In this document: one piece after another, positions 29,421-38,548 of the stretch
Layout of the letters: every line of letters begins with the position of its first letter
Numbering within the stretch: the first letter of the stretch is position 1
Program-made: the position numbers and the translations under genes
The notes under the pieces: generated by a model
The model's input: only the letters and a program-made list of their open reading frames with translations
The model's database searches: none
What the model was told of the DNA's origin: nothing
Source: Anaerolinea thermolimosa
GTDB lineage: Bacteria; Chloroflexota; Anaerolineae; Anaerolineales; Anaerolineaceae
Length of the DNA: 64,000 nucleotides
NCBI RefSeq assembly: GCF_001050195.2
Contig: NZ_DF967965.1
Location: 1,338,023 to 1,402,022, forward strand
Reading direction: 5' to 3'

Positions 29421-30437
29421 ATGGAGATACAGACTGAAACCATTCTGCGCACTGAGAATTTGAAGGCGTTCTACGTGCTGGATATGCACGGCACGCAAAA
29501 AATCGTTAAGGCGGTCAATGAGGTAGACCTGGCGATCAAAGAGAACGAGATTTATGGAATTGCCGGCGAGAGCGGGTGCGGCAAAACTACTTTACTAAAA
29601 GCGCTATTCAATGTCATTGAACCCCCTCTGCGATTGATAGGCGGAAAAATCTATTATCGGGTCAACTGGGAAGAAGTGGAAGTGACTTCGCTCAGCCCTG
29701 AGGAGAAACGCAGGCTTCGCCTGGAATATATATCGTACATCCCACAAGGGTCGATGAGCGTTCTGAACCCGGTTCTCAAAATCAAAGAGAGTTATCAGGA
29801 TTTCATCGCCAGTCACGTGCCGGAACAATCCCGAAAGGAGACCATGGAGCTTGCTCAAAAGCAGATTGTAGAACTTGGTCTCCCTAAAAATATCCTGAAT
29901 GCGTATCCGCATCAGTTATCCGGCGGTATGCGTCAGCGAGTGACCATTGCCCTCTCGGCGCTGCTCAGCCCTCGCATCATGATCGGTGATGAGCCCACCA
30001 CAGCCCTGGATGTGGTAGTGCAGCGCGGGGTTATTCAGATGTTAAAGGAGATTCAGAGGAAATTGCAAAACACGATTATACTGGTAACCCATGATATGGG
30101 TGTACACGCCAATGTTGCCCATAGAATCGGGATCATGTATGCAGGGAAAATTGTGGAAGAAGGTACTACGATCCAAATTTTTGACAATCCTCTGCATCCT
30201 TACACCCAGTTTTTAATCAATTCGTTACCCAAGTTTGGCGATAAGATGATGCGTGAAAGCGTGCCCGGCAGCCCACCCTCTCTGGCCGATTTGCCCAGAG
30301 GGTGCCCTTTCCACCCGCGATGCCCATATACAAAGGATATTTGCCGAGAAAGCATGCCAGGTTTCTCCTACCCGGATGAAAAACACCGTGTTGCATGCTG
30401 GCTGATTGGGGAGGGTGAACATGGAAAAGCTTCTTGA
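29421..30437 (+). CDS. ABC transporter ATP-binding protein (OppD/DppD type) (2)
   Basis: 338 residues from ATG 29421 with GGGGAG upstream. Walker [11 protein letters not shown]-loop [12 protein letters not shown], signature [13 protein letters not shown], Walker [13 protein letters not shown] (Gly in place of the more common Ala before Asp-Glu) and H-loop ILVTHDMGVHA. C-terminal cysteine motif GCPFHPRCPYTKDIC. Its end overlaps the next gene by 17 bases. Confidence 0.93.
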   Translation: MEIQTETILRTENLKAFYVLDMHGTQKIVKAVNEVDLAIKENEIYGIAGESGCGKTTLLKALFNVIEPPLRLIGGKIYYRVNWEEVEVTSLSPEEKRRLRLEYISYIPQGSMSVLNPVLKIKESYQDFIASHVPEQSRKETMELAQKQIVELGLPKNILNAYPHQLSGGMRQRVTIALSALLSPRIMIGDEPTTALDVVVQRGVIQMLKEIQRKLQNTIILVTHDMGVHANVAHRIGIMYAGKIVEEGTTIQIFDNPLHPYTQFLINSLPKFGDKMMRESVPGSPPSLADLPRGCPFHPRCPYTKDICRESMPGFSYPDEKHRVACWLIGEGEHGKAS

Positions 30438-31395
30438 GGTTAAAGACCTTACCAAACAATATGCCCTGGGCAGTCTGATCGCCAGAATCCTGATCACCGC
30501 TGTTGACCGTATCAGCTTCTATATGGACCAAGCCGAAATTTTCACCCTGGCTGGCGAAAGTGGCTGTGGTAAAACCACTACCGCGAAGATTGTTCTGGGG
30601 TTTGAAGAGGCCACCTCTGGCACCATTTTACACAGTGGTAAGCCACAAACGAGAAAGGAGAAGGTATGGATTACGGAGGGTGTACAGGCCATTTTCCAGG
30701 ATCCGTTCAGTACGTTTAACCCTTTGCGCACGGTGGACTCCTATTTCTTTGAAACGGTCAAAAATTACCGGCTGGCAGAGTCCAAGACAGATGCTATTGA
30801 ATTGATCGACCAAAAATTGCGCTCTGTAGGACTCACATATGGCGAGTTCGCCGGAAAATACCCCAACGAGTTCTCCGGTGGACAGTTACAGCGTATCTCC
30901 ATCGCACGGGCATTAATGACCAACCCGAAACTGATCATTGCGGATGAACCGGTGTCTATGGTGGATGCCTCGCTGCGCATGGCTATCGTCAACCTGTTTA
31001 AAAAGCTACGGGATGAACTGGGGGTGAGTGTGCTCTATATCACCCACGACCTGGCTACAGCCTATTACGTCAGCGACCGAATTGCGATCATGTTCCGTGG
31101 GAATATCGTTGAGATGGGAACGGTTGAGCAGGTGCTGATGAATCCCCGTCATCCGTACACCCGCCTTTTGCGCGAATCGATTCCACAGGCCGATCCCCGG
31201 CAAACCTGGTCCGATACAGTAACGCTTGCAGAGTTGGAACACGATGAATACCTGCGGGAGGGGTGTAAATTTGCTGGGCGCTGCCCCATGGTAATGGAAC
31301 GTTGCAGGAGAGAGGTTCCGCGCGATCTCTTTGTGGGAGATGTGCTTGTAAAGTGCCATCTTTACGAGGGCAGTGGGGAGACATCGCCTTCCTGA
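30421..31395 (+). CDS. ABC transporter ATP-binding protein (OppF/DppF type) (2)
   Basis: 324 residues from ATG 30421, with GGGGAGGG eight bases before it inside the previous gene; the start at 30406 is rejected because homology begins at [10 protein letters not shown]. Walker [11 protein letters not shown]-loop [14 protein letters not shown], signature [15 protein letters not shown], Walker [16 protein letters not shown] and the cysteine motif [15 protein letters not shown]. Last gene of the second importer operon. Confidence 0.93.
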   Translation: MEKLLEVKDLTKQYALGSLIARILITAVDRISFYMDQAEIFTLAGESGCGKTTTAKIVLGFEEATSGTILHSGKPQTRKEKVWITEGVQAIFQDPFSTFNPLRTVDSYFFETVKNYRLAESKTDAIELIDQKLRSVGLTYGEFAGKYPNEFSGGQLQRISIARALMTNPKLIIADEPVSMVDASLRMAIVNLFKKLRDELGVSVLYITHDLATAYYVSDRIAIMFRGNIVEMGTVEQVLMNPRHPYTRLLRESIPQADPRQTWSDTVTLAELEHDEYLREGCKFAGRCPMVMERCRREVPRDLFVGDVLVKCHLYEGSGETSPS

Positions 31396-31457
31396 AAGCT
31401 CTGTCTGTACCCTTTCGCATTCCAACTAAAGGAAAACGAAAGGCTATCTAAAAAAAC

Positions 31458-31493
31458 CGCCCTGGAGCCTTCAGAACTCCAGGGCGTTTTTTT
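31458..31493 (+). terminator. Intrinsic terminator of the second Opp-type operon
   Basis: Ten perfect base pairs CGCCCTGGAG / CTCCAGGGCG, nine-base loop, then seven T. A-rich bases on the other side (31450-31456) make it bidirectional, so it could also end the reverse-strand SorC remnant. Confidence 0.93.
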
Positions 31494-31568
31494 AGTGCGG
31501 ATGATGACAGGCCAGAAGGAGTTCTTTTGCCTGGAGAGGATTCCCAAGCAAAATTGAGGACTCTGTGG

Positions 31569-31830
31569 TTAGTTCTCACCATGCACCAGTTTTTCGGCGG
31601 TGGCACGGTCGGTGATAAGCACATTGATCCAACGGCCGTTAAGTGCTCCCAGAATGCCCTGGTACTTGCGGGGCCCGCCTGCAATGCCTACCGAACGCTC
31701 AGTACGACGCAATTGCTCCAACTGCATTGAAATAACACGATGGTCGAGAGAGCTATCGACTGGCTTACCCTGGATATCGTAAATCGGTAAGGTTCAATGG
31801 CTTCTCGCAAACGGTTGAGTAAAGGAAGGA
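31569..31830 (-). pseudogene. SorC/DeoR-type sugar-binding regulator remnant (C-terminus only)
   Basis: Reverse-strand frame ending at TAA 31571-31569 encodes IYDIQGKPVDSSLDHRVISM, RRTERSVGIAGGPRKYQGIL and GALNGRWINVLITDRATAEK, the typical end of the sugar-binding domain of SorC-family regulators. Only about 70 residues remain, with no DNA-binding domain; just upstream (31790-31830) a shifted piece LLNRLREAIEP may also belong. The rest is gone, replaced by the start region of the response regulator. Non-functional. Confidence 0.75.
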
Positions 31831-31881
31831 AAGTTTTCCGGGTACAATAGGCAAGGAAATGCTCTCAGTAAGGAGTGGAAA

Positions 31882-32565
31882 GTGCCTGCACCTAAGATTC
31901 TCGTGATTGACGATGAGCCTTCAATCCACAATGTGATTACGGCATATTTAAAGGCGGAAGGGTATGAATATCAATCGGTTATGGACGGTCCATCAGGTCT
32001 CGCGGCAGCCCGTTCCTTTAAACCAGATGTGATTATCCTGGATGTAATGCTGCCCGGTATGGATGGTATCGAACTTCTGGCCAGGCTGAGACGAGAATCA
32101 AACGTGTATGTCATCCTGCTCACAGCCCGCTCCGAAGAGACCGATAAGATTGTGGGGCTCACTGTGGGGGCCGATGATTACCTCACCAAGCCCTTTAGCC
32201 CGCGCGAGCTGGTTGCTCGCATTAAGGCAGCCCTGAGAAGAGTCCAGAGCCCGACTACCCCGACAGAGGAGCCCGTGATACTCAGGTTCCCCCATCTCCA
32301 AATTGATACAGCTTCACGCCGCGTGTGGATGGGTGAGAGACAGGTCGAGCTTACAGCGATTGAATTTGATTTGCTGTTAACGCTGGCTCAGCACCATGGC
32401 ATGGTGTTGAGCCGTGAACAACTGCTGGAGAAGGTTTGGGGGTACGATTTTTATGGTGACACACGGGTGGTAGATGTGCATATCAGCCATCTTCGGCAGA
32501 AGCTGGGGGACGACCACCTTATTGAAACCGTTCGTGGGGTGGGGTACCGTTTTGAAGACAGGTAG
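31882..32565 (+). CDS. OmpR/PhoB-family response regulator
   Basis: 227 residues from GTG 31882 with AAGGAG nine bases upstream. Receiver domain first (ILVIDDEP, phospho-acceptor Asp in DVIILDVMLPGMDG, Lys in YLTKPFSPREL), then a winged-helix DNA-binding domain (LTAIEFDLLLTLAQHHG, VDVHISHLRQKLG, ETVRGVGYRF). Paired with the histidine kinase that follows within ten bases. Target genes may include the two SHOCT genes downstream. Confidence 0.93.
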   Translation: MPAPKILVIDDEPSIHNVITAYLKAEGYEYQSVMDGPSGLAAARSFKPDVIILDVMLPGMDGIELLARLRRESNVYVILLTARSEETDKIVGLTVGADDYLTKPFSPRELVARIKAALRRVQSPTTPTEEPVILRFPHLQIDTASRRVWMGERQVELTAIEFDLLLTLAQHHGMVLSREQLLEKVWGYDFYGDTRVVDVHISHLRQKLGDDHLIETVRGVGYRFEDR

Positions 32566-32574
32566 GTGACCGGG

Positions 32575-33753
32575 ATGATCCGTTTTTTACGTTCGCGTCT
32601 CGCGTGGAAGGTTTTTCTTTCGTATGTGGTGGTCGTTCTGGTAGGGGTGGTAGTTCTGGCCACTGCCATCCGCTGGTCGGCACCGGTGGCTTTTGAGAGG
32701 CACATGGCAAGGATGGGGGCAATGATGTCGGGTGGGGGAATGATGGGAAATGGGCGCCTAACACAGACGGAATTGTTTACAAACTACACCGCGTCGGTGA
32801 GAGAAGCGCTCACACTGGCAACTTTTGCCGCACTGGCGGCTGCTGTGCTGGCCAGCTTCTTTATCAGCCGGCAGGTAGTTATCCCAATCCAGAAGATGAT
32901 GCGTCTCAGCCAGCGTATTGCTGACGGAGAATTTCATGAAAGGCTGAACCTGTCAGGCGGAGGACAACTTGGTCAGCTGGATGAACTGGACCAGCTGGCC
33001 CTGAGCTTTAACCAGATGGCCGAGAAGCTGAAAAAAACCGAAACCATGCGCCGGCAGTTGATTGGTGATGTCACTCACGAGCTCCGTACCCCTCTGGCGG
33101 CGGTCAGGGGGTATATCGAGGGAATGATGGACGGGGTATTTCCGGCGGGGCCAGAAACTTACCAGTTAATGCATGGGGAAATTGAGCGGCTTCAGCGCCT
33201 GGTGGATGACCTGCAGGAACTCAGCCGTGTGGAGGCGGGGGCTTTCAAACTTAATCCAAGACCGGTCTCCATAAATAACCTGGTCGAAACAGTGAGAAGA
33301 CACTTCGAACGACAGTTTGAGGAAAAAGGGGTGGTACTGGAAACCCGGGTAGAAGCCGGGCTTCCCGAGATAAAGGTAGACCCGGACCGCATCCTGCAGG
33401 TTTTAACAAACCTGGTAGGAAACGCCCTGCAATACACTCCTGCTGGCGGTAAAGTACAGGTGTATGCTTTCCGAGATAAGTCCGAAATCCATGTTTCAGT
33501 TGCTGATACGGGTATTGGCATTGCCCCGCAACATCTTCCGTTCATTTTTAATCGGTTTTACCGTGCTGATCCTTCCAGAACACGTACCAGCGGCGGAAGC
33601 GGTATCGGTTTAACCATTGCCCAGGCACTGGTCAAGGCGCATGAAGGGCGCATCTGGGCCGAGAGCAAAGGCGAAGGCCGGGGTAGCACATTTCATTTTA
33701 CCCTTCCAATAAATCTGAATAGCCCATTTACAAAAACTTTACATAGCCTTTAA
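32575..33753 (+). CDS. Sensor histidine kinase (HAMP, HisKA, HATPase)
   Basis: 392 residues from ATG 32575 (AGGTAGG eight bases before); GTG 32566 is an alternative. Order: membrane helix 1 (about 12-30), a short outside loop rich in methionine and glycine (six Met within about 18 residues), helix 2 (about 75-100), HAMP, H-box DVTHELRTPLAAVRGY, N-box NLVGNALQYTP, G1 VADTGIGIAPQHLP and G2 GGSGIGLTIAQALV. All catalytic parts are present. The small Met-rich loop is an unusual sensor region and may bind metal such as Cu(I) (inference). Confidence 0.92.
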   Translation: MIRFLRSRLAWKVFLSYVVVVLVGVVVLATAIRWSAPVAFERHMARMGAMMSGGGMMGNGRLTQTELFTNYTASVREALTLATFAALAAAVLASFFISRQVVIPIQKMMRLSQRIADGEFHERLNLSGGGQLGQLDELDQLALSFNQMAEKLKKTETMRRQLIGDVTHELRTPLAAVRGYIEGMMDGVFPAGPETYQLMHGEIERLQRLVDDLQELSRVEAGAFKLNPRPVSINNLVETVRRHFERQFEEKGVVLETRVEAGLPEIKVDPDRILQVLTNLVGNALQYTPAGGKVQVYAFRDKSEIHVSVADTGIGIAPQHLPFIFNRFYRADPSRTRTSGGSGIGLTIAQALVKAHEGRIWAESKGEGRGSTFHFTLPINLNSPFTKTLHSL

Positions 33754-33820
33754 AGTTTCTTGATTCTTCCCTGGTATGCTTGCCTTGAAAATAAAAAGGA
33801 TTTGTAACCGGAAAGGGAAG

Positions 33821-34090
33821 ATGCGTATGTGTCTCTTTGGTTTTGGCGGATGGAATACTGGTTTTGGTTGGATCGGAATGGTCCTGAATTTGGTTTTCAC
33901 CCTGGTTGTGATTTTGGGGGTGGTGTTTCTGGTAGTGTGGACGGTTCGTCGGGTGAGCGGACCACATTTGCCTGCTGGTTCATCTGGCCAGGGTGCGCTT
34001 TCGGCTAAAGAGATTGCTCAGCTCCGGTACGCCCGGGGAGAGATCAGCCGAGAAGAGTATCAGCAAATCCTGTCAGACTTGAATCATTAA
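33821..34090 (+). CDS. Small membrane protein with SHOCT domain (1)
   Basis: 89 residues from ATG 33821 (AAAGGGAAG upstream); the ATG two codons on is equally possible, and the start at 33776 lies before any ribosome site. One membrane helix (about residues 17-40), then a linker and a C-terminal SHOCT motif (LRYARGEISREEYQQIL). SHOCT is a short oligomerisation-type motif of unclear role, often in small proteins beside two-component systems. Followed 13 bases later by a second protein of the same plan. Confidence 0.85.
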   Translation: MRMCLFGFGGWNTGFGWIGMVLNLVFTLVVILGVVFLVVWTVRRVSGPHLPAGSSGQGALSAKEIAQLRYARGEISREEYQQILSDLNH

Positions 34091-34103
34091 ACAGGAGGCT
34101 GCC

Positions 34104-34340
34104 ATGATGGGGTTTGGAATGCTTGGAGGTATGGCATTGTTCTGGCTGCTTCTGATTGGTCTGGCGGTATTAGTGGTGCGGCTGCTTTTCCAGTCGGGCT
34201 CATCAGGAAGGAACAACCACGCTCATACGCCAACCTCGGCGCTTGAGATTCTTGAACAGCGGTACGCCCGGGGTGAACTTACCCGCGAGCAGTACCAGCA
34301 GATGCGGAAGGAGCTTCAGGAATTATTCCCTCAGGGATGA
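34104..34340 (+). CDS. Small membrane protein with SHOCT domain (2)
   Basis: 78 residues, ATG 34104 with CAGGAGG upstream. N-terminal helix (MLGGMALFWLLLIGLAVLVV), then SHOCT motif (LEQRYARGELTREQYQQM). Paralogue of the previous protein; the pair and the kinase/regulator likely form one unit. Confidence 0.85.
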   Translation: MMGFGMLGGMALFWLLLIGLAVLVVRLLFQSGSSGRNNHAHTPTSALEILEQRYARGELTREQYQQMRKELQELFPQG

Positions 34341-34416
34341 TCATGAGGTTAATCTGCGAGGAAGCACTGGTCCGGCTTCGTTGACCGGGCAAGGGTGACG
34401 CGTTTTTCATTCTACA

Positions 34417-35493
34417 CTACGCTTTCCTATCCGGTCGTTTATTAAAGATTTCGTGGTAGTCCTGGTCGAGTTCCGGGTCGACTTCGGCGTAGAGCTGGGT
34501 GGTAGTGATGCTGCGATGACGTGCCAGGCGGCGGGCTTTTTCAATGTTATTGGTAGCCAGCAGCACGATAGTAACAAAATAATGCCGGAAGGAATGAGGA
34601 TGAATACGCCGAGCGGCTTCCTGTCCGAGAGCTTCGGCAGCGCGTTCACGGACAATGTCCCACGCTGAGGAAGGGTCGAGTGGGGAAGGGGAAGCTGCTC
34701 TGGCGGCCCGATCATGACGTACGAATAAGGGGGTGTGATGCCCGGCAGAAAGGGGGCGTCCCCGGCGCGCCGGGGTAGATGATATAGCCGCCTGGCGCGC
34801 ATTGAGGTAATCACGGATAGCGTTCAAAGCACGTTGAGAAACACGTACCAGGTCATCTTTGTTTCCTTTACCCAACACATGTACGTGTCCTTCGAAGAAG
34901 TTAACATCCTCAAGTGTGAGTGAACAGGCTTCAGATACGCGCAACCCGGTATCAGCCAGGAGGAGGATCAGCGCACGATCGCGTAAATGTCGCAAGCGAG
35001 CGCGTTGTTGGGCAGCGTGACGGGCAGCTTCACTTTTTAGAGAGGCACCGATAGTGTCCACGGGAATGGTGGAAAGGGACTCGGCGTAGGCGATGAGTTG
35101 CTCGATTTCCTCCCGGGGAAACTGTGGTCGGCGGCGGGGTGCTTTTCGGGCACGTTCGGCAATCCATTGTTCAATACGTGGAATATGAGGAGACGCAAGG
35201 CGTTCGGCAAGAAGAAAGCGATAGAAACCCTTGACTGCTGCAAGATAGAGGTTCTGGGTGGCCGGGCTAAAGTCCTGCAGATTGGCAATAAAGGTAGCTA
35301 CCCAGTCTTCATCCAGGTCGGCAGTTTCGGCTGTGGCTGGGTCAAGAGAGACATGAGAACCATCGGAAAGCGTTCTCCCGAGGCGCAAGGTATCGAAGAA
35401 AGCGTTTAGGCCATTGCGATATGAGGCCAGGGTACGTGGGCTGGCATTTTTCACCGATAGAAAGCGTTCCATTGCTTGCTGAAGAGTGATCAT
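34417..35493 (-). CDS. Tyrosine recombinase (XerC/XerD-like)
   Basis: 358 residues. N-terminal SAM-like core-binding domain (LQQAMERFLSVKNASPRTL), then the catalytic domain with Arg185 in GLRVSEA, Lys in GKGNKDD, HxxR in HPHSFRHYF, His in ARHRSITTT and the nucleophile Tyr in QLYAEVD. All six active-site positions can be seen, so it should be active. It is longer than XerC/D (about 300), with an insertion before HPHSFRH, so it may be an integrase rather than the dimer-resolution enzyme. No ribosome site precedes ATG 35493; an SOS-like palindrome is at that place. It is convergent with the SHOCT genes. Confidence 0.9.
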   Translation of the reverse strand: MITLQQAMERFLSVKNASPRTLASYRNGLNAFFDTLRLGRTLSDGSHVSLDPATAETADLDEDWVATFIANLQDFSPATQNLYLAAVKGFYRFLLAERLASPHIPRIEQWIAERARKAPRRRPQFPREEIEQLIAYAESLSTIPVDTIGASLKSEAARHAAQQRARLRHLRDRALILLLADTGLRVSEACSLTLEDVNFFEGHVHVLGKGNKDDLVRVSQRALNAIRDYLNARQAAISSTPARRGRPLSAGHHTPLFVRHDRAARAASPSPLDPSSAWDIVRERAAEALGQEAARRIHPHSFRHYFVTIVLLATNNIEKARRLARHRSITTTQLYAEVDPELDQDYHEIFNKRPDRKA

Positions 35494-35498
35494 ATATT

Positions 35499-35512
35499 AG
35501 AACAACCGTTCT
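35499..35512. promoter_or_regulatory. SOS-box-like palindrome at the recombinase start
   Basis: AGAAC-AACC-GTTCT, perfect five-base arms with a four-base spacer, five bases upstream of the recombinase ATG. It resembles the GAAC-N4-GTTC LexA box of Gram-positive-type bacteria. No lexA or other box is visible here for comparison. Confidence 0.45.
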
Positions 35513-35841
35513 CGGGTGGGGTGGGGGAGGGGACTCTCCCAGGCAAGATTGGTTCAAGAAACATCAATATTTCAGGAATGTTCGCTCTTATTTCAACTAA
35601 AACAATAGAATGAATAATGAATATGGTTAAGAAAAGATATAAAAAAGACGCTTGTTTAAAGAAGTATAGCTCAAGTCTGGCAGTAATACAAGCCCAATAT
35701 AATTGATCTTATCTTGGGCTATTTATCGGCTTTCAACCAACCCAAGGTTCCTTCTGACCTCTCTTGGCCTGTCACCAGAATACATAATTTATTCTATAAT
35801 GAATGATTGAGAAAACCCCCATCTAACAAGAGCAGAGAACA
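35513..35841. other. Intergenic stretch with candidate GH116 promoter
   Basis: About 330 A/T-rich bases without a gene. A TATAAT hexamer at 35795-35800 on the forward strand is the best -10 for the GH116 gene (leader about 35 bases); no good -35 is seen at 16-18 bases. Confidence 0.45.
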
Positions 35842-38343
35842 ATGGCCCAAGTCTTTCCCGATGAAGTCCTCTTTGATATATCTTCCCAGCGCTGGTACGA
35901 TGCCTCCTGTAGCGAGGCGGCCTTCCTTATTGGGGGTATTGGCACGGGAAACTTTTCCATCGGTGCACGCGGCGAATTGCGCGACTGGGAACTGTTTGGT
36001 ACTCCAGCCAAAGGCAATCTCCTGCCCAACACCTTTTTTGCCATCTGGATATGCTCACCAGAGCACCAGCCTGTTGCCCGGGTGCTCGAAAGTCAGATCC
36101 GCCCACCCTTCCGCCGCTCACACGGATTTGTAGATTACGAAGTCGGGGGGTTGCCGCGCTTCGGGCATTCCCGGCTCAAAGCGGAATATCCTTTTGTTAC
36201 TGTTGAGCTGAGTGACCCAACCCTTCCGGTGACCGTCACGCTTGAGGCCTTCAACCCGTTCATTCCCCTCAACGCGGATGACTCGGGTATTCCCACGGGT
36301 ATCCTGCGTTACCGGGTGAAAAATATCACCGATCACTCGCTATCGATCTCGGTAGCTGGCTCACTATGTAATTTCTCGACATTCCAGGGATATGAACACC
36401 ACACCTGGAAAGCTGTAAAAATGGCCGACGAAGTAGTCAACGAATACCGCGACGATGGGTTGATCCGCGGGCTATTTTTCAGGCCAAAGAATCTTCATCC
36501 GGGGCACCGCTATTACGGCACCATGGCGCTTACCACCCGCGATACCTCTGTCTCACACAAACGTGCCTGGCTTAATGGTGGCTGGTGGGATGGTCTGCAA
36601 GATTTCTGGGATGATTTCCGCCAGGATGGCTGCCTGGAGCGTGAAGCGCACTACACTCAAAAAGACGCTCCCGCAACCTTTCCGGATAAGGTGGGTTCCC
36701 TGGCTATTTACCACGAGGTGCCTCCTCACGAAGAAACGGTGTTTGAATTTCAGATTAGCTGGTATTTCCCTTACCGGGTGAACTCTTGGAGTGTTCAAAT
36801 GTACCGCGAAGCCCGTGCCCGCGGAGAGAAGGTAGCCACCTGTGCTTGCGGTGGAGAGAATTGTTCTTGTGATGAAATCCCTTTCATCCGGCAGTATTAT
36901 GCCACTCGCTTTAGCGATGCCTGGAACGTTGCCCATTACACCATGACCAACCTGGAGCGTCTGGAAGGCACCAGCCGACTATTCAGGGATGCCTTTTTCA
37001 ATTCTACCCTACCCTCTTATGTTTTGGACGCAGTGGCTTCCAATATCACTGTTTTACGCAGCCCAACCTGTTTCAGGCTGGAAGACGGTACACTTATGGC
37101 CTGGGAAGGGTGCTTCGATGAAGAGGGGTGCTGTGAGGGTAACTGTACCCACGTCCTTAACTATGCGCAAACCGTAGCCTATCTTTTCCCCGAACTGGAA
37201 CGCTCCATGCGCCGGGTAGAATTTGCCACAGAAACTGAACCCTCTGGCAAGATGAACTTTCGCAGTTATAAGCTCTTCGGCATGGAAGGTCAGAAGCACA
37301 TGCCCGCCGCAGATGGCCAGCTTGGGACGATTGTGCGTCTTTATCGCGAATGGAAGCTTTCGGGAGATGACGATTTTCTTCGATCGCTGTGGCTACCAGC
37401 CTGCAAGGCATTAGATTTTGCCTTTGAAGTGTGGGACCGTGATGGAGATCTTGTGCTCGACACGGACCTTTTCAATACCTATGATATTGCTTTTCAGGGC
37501 CCCACTTCGATGATTAACTCCCTCTTCTATGCCGCCTTGCTGGCTGGCGCTGAGATGGCCGAATACCTGGGCGAGACAGACCAGGCCGCACGTTACCGCG
37601 CCGCCTTTGAAGTGGGTTCCCGGCGCATGGATGACCTCCTCTGGGGAGGCGACTATTACATTCAGAAATTGGATGACGTGAACCAGTTCCGTTACCAGTA
37701 TGGTGCTGGTTGCCTGGCTGACCAGCTTTTCGGTCAGACTCTTGCCCATTTAACGGGCCTGGGTTATGTTCTCCCAGAGGAACATGTGAAGAAGGCTGTC
37801 CGGGCAATTTTTGACCACAACTTTGTGACTGATTTCTCAGATCACCATAATACCCAGCGCACCTATGCCCTCAATAATGAGAAAGGCCTGCTTTTGTGTA
37901 CATGGCCGAATGGAGAACGCCCTCGTCTGCCATTCCCTTACTCTGATGAAGTCTGGAGCGGCATTGAATATCAGGTAGCTACCCATCTGATCTATGAAGG
38001 TTATCTGCGTGAAGGGCTGACACTGGTGAAGGCTGTACGCGACCGCTACGATGGTATCAAACGCAACCCGTGGGATGAAATTGAGTGCGGACATCATTAC
38101 ATGCGCTCACTGGCCAGCTACGGGGTACTGGTGGCGCTTTCTGGCTTTCAGTGTGATCTTCCCCGCCGGAAGATTTCCTTTGCTCCACGCATCTTTGCCA
38201 ACCACTTTCGTTGTTTCTTCTCTGCCGGAACAGGCTGGGGTGTTTATAGCCGGTTCGTTAATTCCCAGGGGCAGATAGAAGAGCAAGTAGAAGTACTCTA
38301 CGGGGATTTGAGTGAGATTGAACTGGTGAGAGTTGGTTCTTAA
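35842..38343 (+). CDS. GH116 family glycosidase (DUF608/GBA2-like)
   Basis: 833 residues. N-terminal beta-domain (GGIGTGNFSIGARGELRDWE), then an (alpha/alpha)6 barrel. Probable nucleophile Glu432 in GCCEGNCTHVLNYAQT and acid/base Asp548 in NTYDIAFQGPTSM, by analogy with characterised GH116 enzymes, which are beta-glucosidases or beta-xylosidases. A Cys-rich loop (CACGGENCSCDE, about residues 334-345) is an odd local feature that may bind metal. No signal peptide, so probably cytoplasmic. ATG 35842 has AGAG upstream. It stands alone between the recombinase and the YesN-type system. Confidence 0.88.
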   Translation: MAQVFPDEVLFDISSQRWYDASCSEAAFLIGGIGTGNFSIGARGELRDWELFGTPAKGNLLPNTFFAIWICSPEHQPVARVLESQIRPPFRRSHGFVDYEVGGLPRFGHSRLKAEYPFVTVELSDPTLPVTVTLEAFNPFIPLNADDSGIPTGILRYRVKNITDHSLSISVAGSLCNFSTFQGYEHHTWKAVKMADEVVNEYRDDGLIRGLFFRPKNLHPGHRYYGTMALTTRDTSVSHKRAWLNGGWWDGLQDFWDDFRQDGCLEREAHYTQKDAPATFPDKVGSLAIYHEVPPHEETVFEFQISWYFPYRVNSWSVQMYREARARGEKVATCACGGENCSCDEIPFIRQYYATRFSDAWNVAHYTMTNLERLEGTSRLFRDAFFNSTLPSYVLDAVASNITVLRSPTCFRLEDGTLMAWEGCFDEEGCCEGNCTHVLNYAQTVAYLFPELERSMRRVEFATETEPSGKMNFRSYKLFGMEGQKHMPAADGQLGTIVRLYREWKLSGDDDFLRSLWLPACKALDFAFEVWDRDGDLVLDTDLFNTYDIAFQGPTSMINSLFYAALLAGAEMAEYLGETDQAARYRAAFEVGSRRMDDLLWGGDYYIQKLDDVNQFRYQYGAGCLADQLFGQTLAHLTGLGYVLPEEHVKKAVRAIFDHNFVTDFSDHHNTQRTYALNNEKGLLLCTWPNGERPRLPFPYSDEVWSGIEYQVATHLIYEGYLREGLTLVKAVRDRYDGIKRNPWDEIECGHHYMRSLASYGVLVALSGFQCDLPRRKISFAPRIFANHFRCFFSAGTGWGVYSRFVNSQGQIEEQVEVLYGDLSEIELVRVGS

Positions 38344-38500
38344 GAGGATTGTGTTTTGCGTAGATATGATCCGGTCTGCACCTATTGCGTCCTGCGTCTT
38401 GCTGAAGAAATTCCGAACCGTGTGTAGTTAGGCACATAGCCAGGCTTTTTTGTGTAATACAAATCGATCTATTATATCTACCAACTACAGTAAAGAAATA

Positions 38501-38509
38501 TGCTAAAAT
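38501..38509 (+). promoter_or_regulatory. Extended -10 promoter of the YesN-like operon
   Basis: TG-C-TAAAAT (extended -10), giving a start near 38516 and a leader of about 32 bases. Two AACTACA repeats (38483-38489 and 38512-38518) flank it, and an inverted copy TGTAGTT lies at 38423-38429; they may bind the AraC-type regulator. Confidence 0.45.
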
Positions 38510-38548
38510 GAAACTACACACCCCTGGTTCGACCCGAAAGTTTCTGCC

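Noticed and set aside
34417..35493. The recombinase as part of a defence island or prophage
   Set aside because: No phage, toxin-antitoxin, restriction or retron-like genes lie next to it; neighbours are a two-component system and a glycosidase.
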